Shown here: positions 6,307 through 7,920 of the stretch, one piece after another
How positions within the stretch are numbered: position 1 is the stretch's first letter
Layout: each line of letters starts with the position of its first letter
DNA from: Flavobacteriia bacterium
Lineage (GTDB): Bacteria > Bacteroidota > Bacteroidia > Flavobacteriales > Flavobacteriaceae
Direction of reading: 5' to 3'
NCBI GenBank assembly: GCA_003973375.1
Contig: QNYL01000188.1
Location: forward strand, 1 to 7,920
DNA: 7,920 bases
Program-made: the position numbers and the translations under genes
Notes under the pieces: model-generated
The model's input: only the letters and a program-made list of their open reading frames with translations
Told to the model about the DNA's origin: nothing
The model's database searches: none

Positions 6307-7047
6307 TTAACCTAACAACATCTGTGTGAGGAAATAGTTAAATATAATGATCACAACGCTGGTCCATACTACTGCTTTTGTACTTGCCTTACCCACTTCG
6401 AGTGAACCTCCTTCTACATAATACCCGTAATACGACGGGATTGTTGCAATTAAAAAAGCAAAGACCATGGTTTTGGTCAATGCATACACAATGAGATAGG
6501 GTTTAAATTCTAAACGAATTCCTTCAATATAGTTATCTACAGTAAATAAACCGGTTATTTCTCCTGCTACCCATCCACCAAAAATACCGAGGATCATAGC
6601 CAGAGTAACAATAAACGGATAGAAAAAAACTGTTGCAATGATCTTAGGGAGAATCAGATGATTTAATGTGTTTACACCCATTACTTCAAGTGCATCGATT
6701 TGTTCTGTAACCCGCATGGTTCCCATACTTGAAGTGATATATGAGCCCACCTTTCCTGCTAATATAACCGACATAAATGTTGGGGCAAACTCAAGAATAA
6801 TAGAGCGTTTTGTTGCAAAACCAATAAGATACTTGGGAATCCACGGGTTGTCAACATTAAGTCCGGTTTGGATGGCAACAACCCCTCCAACAAAAAATGA
6901 AATAAAGGCAACAATACCAATTGATTTTAAACCGAGCTCTTCAATTTCCTTAAAAATATTATCATGAAAGACGCTTCGTTTCTGAGGTTTTTTAAAAACT
7001 TGACCGAGCATCAAAAAATATTTTCCTATGTTGTGTAAATATTTCAT
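6307..7047 (-). CDS. mlaE: MlaE-like (MCE-associated) ABC transporter permease
   Basis: Seen: 246 residues with membrane segments near 41-62, 86-105, 136-162, 184-204 and 226-244. The permease signature LAGKVGSYITSSMGTMRVTEQIDALEVMGVN (96-126) is nearly complete, and GGSLEVGKASTKAVV (213-227) near the C-terminus matches the family's 'GA-GVG-A-T-AVV' end. An amphipathic N-terminus (1-40) precedes the first membrane segment. The length is typical. It would form the membrane channel of a lipid transporter, energised by the adjacent MlaF. The sequence AAGGA directly abuts the ATG with no spacer, so it is not a proper Shine-Dalgarno. It is the first gene of the operon and is transcribed divergently from the PafA-like gene, 120 bases apart. 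No MCE substrate-binding subunit gene lies in the window. Confidence 0.9.
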   Translation of the reverse strand: MKYLHNIGKYFLMLGQVFKKPQKRSVFHDNIFKEIEELGLKSIGIVAFISFFVGGVVAIQTGLNVDNPWIPKYLIGFATKRSIILEFAPTFMSVILAGKVGSYITSSMGTMRVTEQIDALEVMGVNTLNHLILPKIIATVFFYPFIVTLAMILGIFGGWVAGEITGLFTVDNYIEGIRLEFKPYLIVYALTKTMVFAFLIATIPSYYGYYVEGGSLEVGKASTKAVVWTSVVIIIFNYFLTQMLLG

Positions 7048-7132
7048 TCCTTAATATAATACCGCTAAAATATTAAAAATGGACGACAGGCAGATTTTTT
7101 TTCTTAAAAATATCTGTTAAGTTAAATATTTT

Positions 7133-7140
7133 TACATTTG
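7133..7140 (+). promoter_or_regulatory. Candidate Bacteroidota -7 box for the PafA-like gene
   Basis: TACATTTG matches the Bacteroidota sigma -7 consensus TAnnTTTG exactly and lies 27 bases before the ATG, which would leave a leader of about 20 bases. No exact TTTG is found at the -33 position; TCTG (7113-7116) is the nearest, with a short spacer. The exact -7 match and its placement in the divergent gap make it plausible. Confidence 0.45.
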
Positions 7141-7167
7141 TTCTTCTAATCTTTTAAATATTGATTG

Positions 7168-7920
7168 ATGAAAAATCTTGGATTTTTATTATTTTTTTTA
7201 CTGGGTTTTTACACGGCCAGTTCACAGAGTGATCTTGGTAAAACAAAACCTAAACTGGTTGTAGGTGTTGTAGTAGATCAGATGCGATATGATTATCTCA
7301 CCCGTTTTTACAATAAATACTGTAATGATGGATTTAAACGACTTATAATGCAGGGTTATAACTGTGAAAATGTCCATTTTAATTATGTGCCCACCTATAC
7401 GGCAGTGGGTCATGCCTCAATTTATACCGGAACTACACCTGATATTCACGGTATTATTTCGAATAACTGGTATGATAAAGATTTGAAGAAATCAATTTAT
7501 TGTGTGGATGATAACCGGTATAAAACGGTTGGAGCAAAAAGTGGAGGTGAGAAATCGCCTTACAGGATGCAAACCACAACAATTACGGATGCCCTACACC
7601 TTGCACAAAATATGAATGGTAAAGTGATAGGGATCAGTATTAAAGACAGGGCTGCTATTTTACCTGCAGGTCATACAGCCAATGCAGCATACTGGTTTCA
7701 GGGAAAAAAGACCGGCAGTTTTATCAGCAGCAGCTTTTATATGGATAAATTACCAAAATGGGTAGAAAAATTCAATATATCAGGAATTGCAGAAAAGTAT
7801 CTCAATCAACAATGGAAAACATTGTACCCAATTGATACTTATACGGAAAGTATTGCTGATGATAATGAGTTTGAAAGGACATATAAGGATGAAAAAAGAC
7901 CGGTTTTTCCTCACGACCTG
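7168..7920 (+). CDS. pafA: PafA-type alkaline phosphatase, N-terminal part (runs off the edge)
   Basis: Seen: 251 codons open to the window edge; no stop is reached. Residues 1-19 form a signal peptide (LGFLLFFLLGFYTASS before Gln20), so the enzyme is exported to the periplasm. VVGVVVDQMRYDYL (31-44) supplies metal ligand Asp37. PTYTAVGHASIYTG (75-88) carries the nucleophile Thr78, with SNNWYD (Asn99) after it. SIKDRAAILPAGH (157-169) carries Lys159 and Arg161, matching the Lys162/Arg164 pair of Elizabethkingia PafA, which binds the phosphate ester. Known: PafA is a zinc-dependent phosphate monoesterase of the alkaline phosphatase superfamily, common in Bacteroidota, that releases phosphate from organic esters. 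Sulfatases and phosphodiesterases share the fold, but Thr as nucleophile plus Asn/Lys/Arg favours the monoesterase. The C-terminal metal ligands lie beyond the window. ATG 7168 is the only start giving a proper signal peptide. Confidence 0.88.
   Translation, partial: MKNLGFLLFFLLGFYTASSQSDLGKTKPKLVVGVVVDQMRYDYLTRFYNKYCNDGFKRLIMQGYNCENVHFNYVPTYTAVGHASIYTGTTPDIHGIISNNWYDKDLKKSIYCVDDNRYKTVGAKSGGEKSPYRMQTTTITDALHLAQNMNGKVIGISIKDRAAILPAGHTANAAYWFQGKKTGSFISSSFYMDKLPKWVEKFNISGIAEKYLNQQWKTLYPIDTYTESIADDNEFERTYKDEKRPVFPHDL

Noticed and set aside
6668..6967. 99-codon plus-strand frame inside the mlaE gene
   Set aside because: It is the antisense shadow of the conserved permease signature; the minus-strand product is unmistakable.
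7222..7413. 63-codon minus-strand frame within the phosphatase gene
   Set aside because: It is opposite the conserved PafA nucleophile region and shows no family features.
7168..7920. Reading the truncated phosphatase as a sulfatase or phosphodiesterase
   Set aside because: There is no C/S-x-P-x-R sulfatase motif; Thr78, Asn99, Lys159 and Arg161 follow the PafA pattern instead.

Overview
The window looks like chromosomal DNA of a member of the Bacteroidota, most likely a flavobacterium. It is AT-rich, start codons lack clear Shine-Dalgarno sequences, one start is preceded by a Bacteroidota-type -7 box (TAnnTTTG), and the proteins (PafA phosphatase, a GH101-like secreted enzyme, DUF389 protein, MlaE/MlaF pair) fit that phylum. 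The organism assignment is an inference from these signs only.

Left half (about 60-4000), a carbohydrate-degradation patch on the minus strand. A secreted six-hairpin (alpha/alpha)6 glycosidase-like protein (1571-3571) is followed 59 bases downstream by a compact secreted GH101-like protein of the endo-alpha-N-acetylgalactosaminidase type (126-1511). The two are probably co-transcribed and would act on an external glycan. Upstream of them lies the start-less 56-codon remnant of a further protein in the same orientation (3680-3848), which reads like a rung of a right-handed beta-helix enzyme. The remnant ends exactly at a 156-bp miniature inverted-repeat element (3849-4004). A shorter relative of that element (62-124) sits two bases beyond the stop codon of the GH101-like gene. 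Two related mini-elements in the same orientation therefore bracket the glycosidase pair and the broken gene. This bracketing is the most unusual structure I found.

Right half (4048-7920), a cell-envelope block that looks ancestral. A DUF389 membrane protein (plus strand, 4048-5529) converges, with only 6 bases between stop codons, on an mlaE-mlaF ABC transporter operon (minus strand; permease 6307-7047, ATPase 5536-6294). The transporter would move lipids across the inner membrane to keep the outer membrane asymmetric, but no MCE (MlaD) subunit gene is present here. Divergent from the permease, a PafA-type periplasmic alkaline phosphatase (plus strand, from 7168) runs off the right edge with its N-terminal catalytic residues intact.

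The longest stretch without an intact gene is 3572-4047: upstream region of the glycosidase operon, then the gene remnant, the mini-element, and a short DUF389 leader. Bases 1-61 hold nothing I can identify. I see no tRNA, rRNA, CRISPR array or intact transposase. I did not find a clearly new multi-gene system; the mini-element bracket and the unusual glycosidase pair are the best leads.
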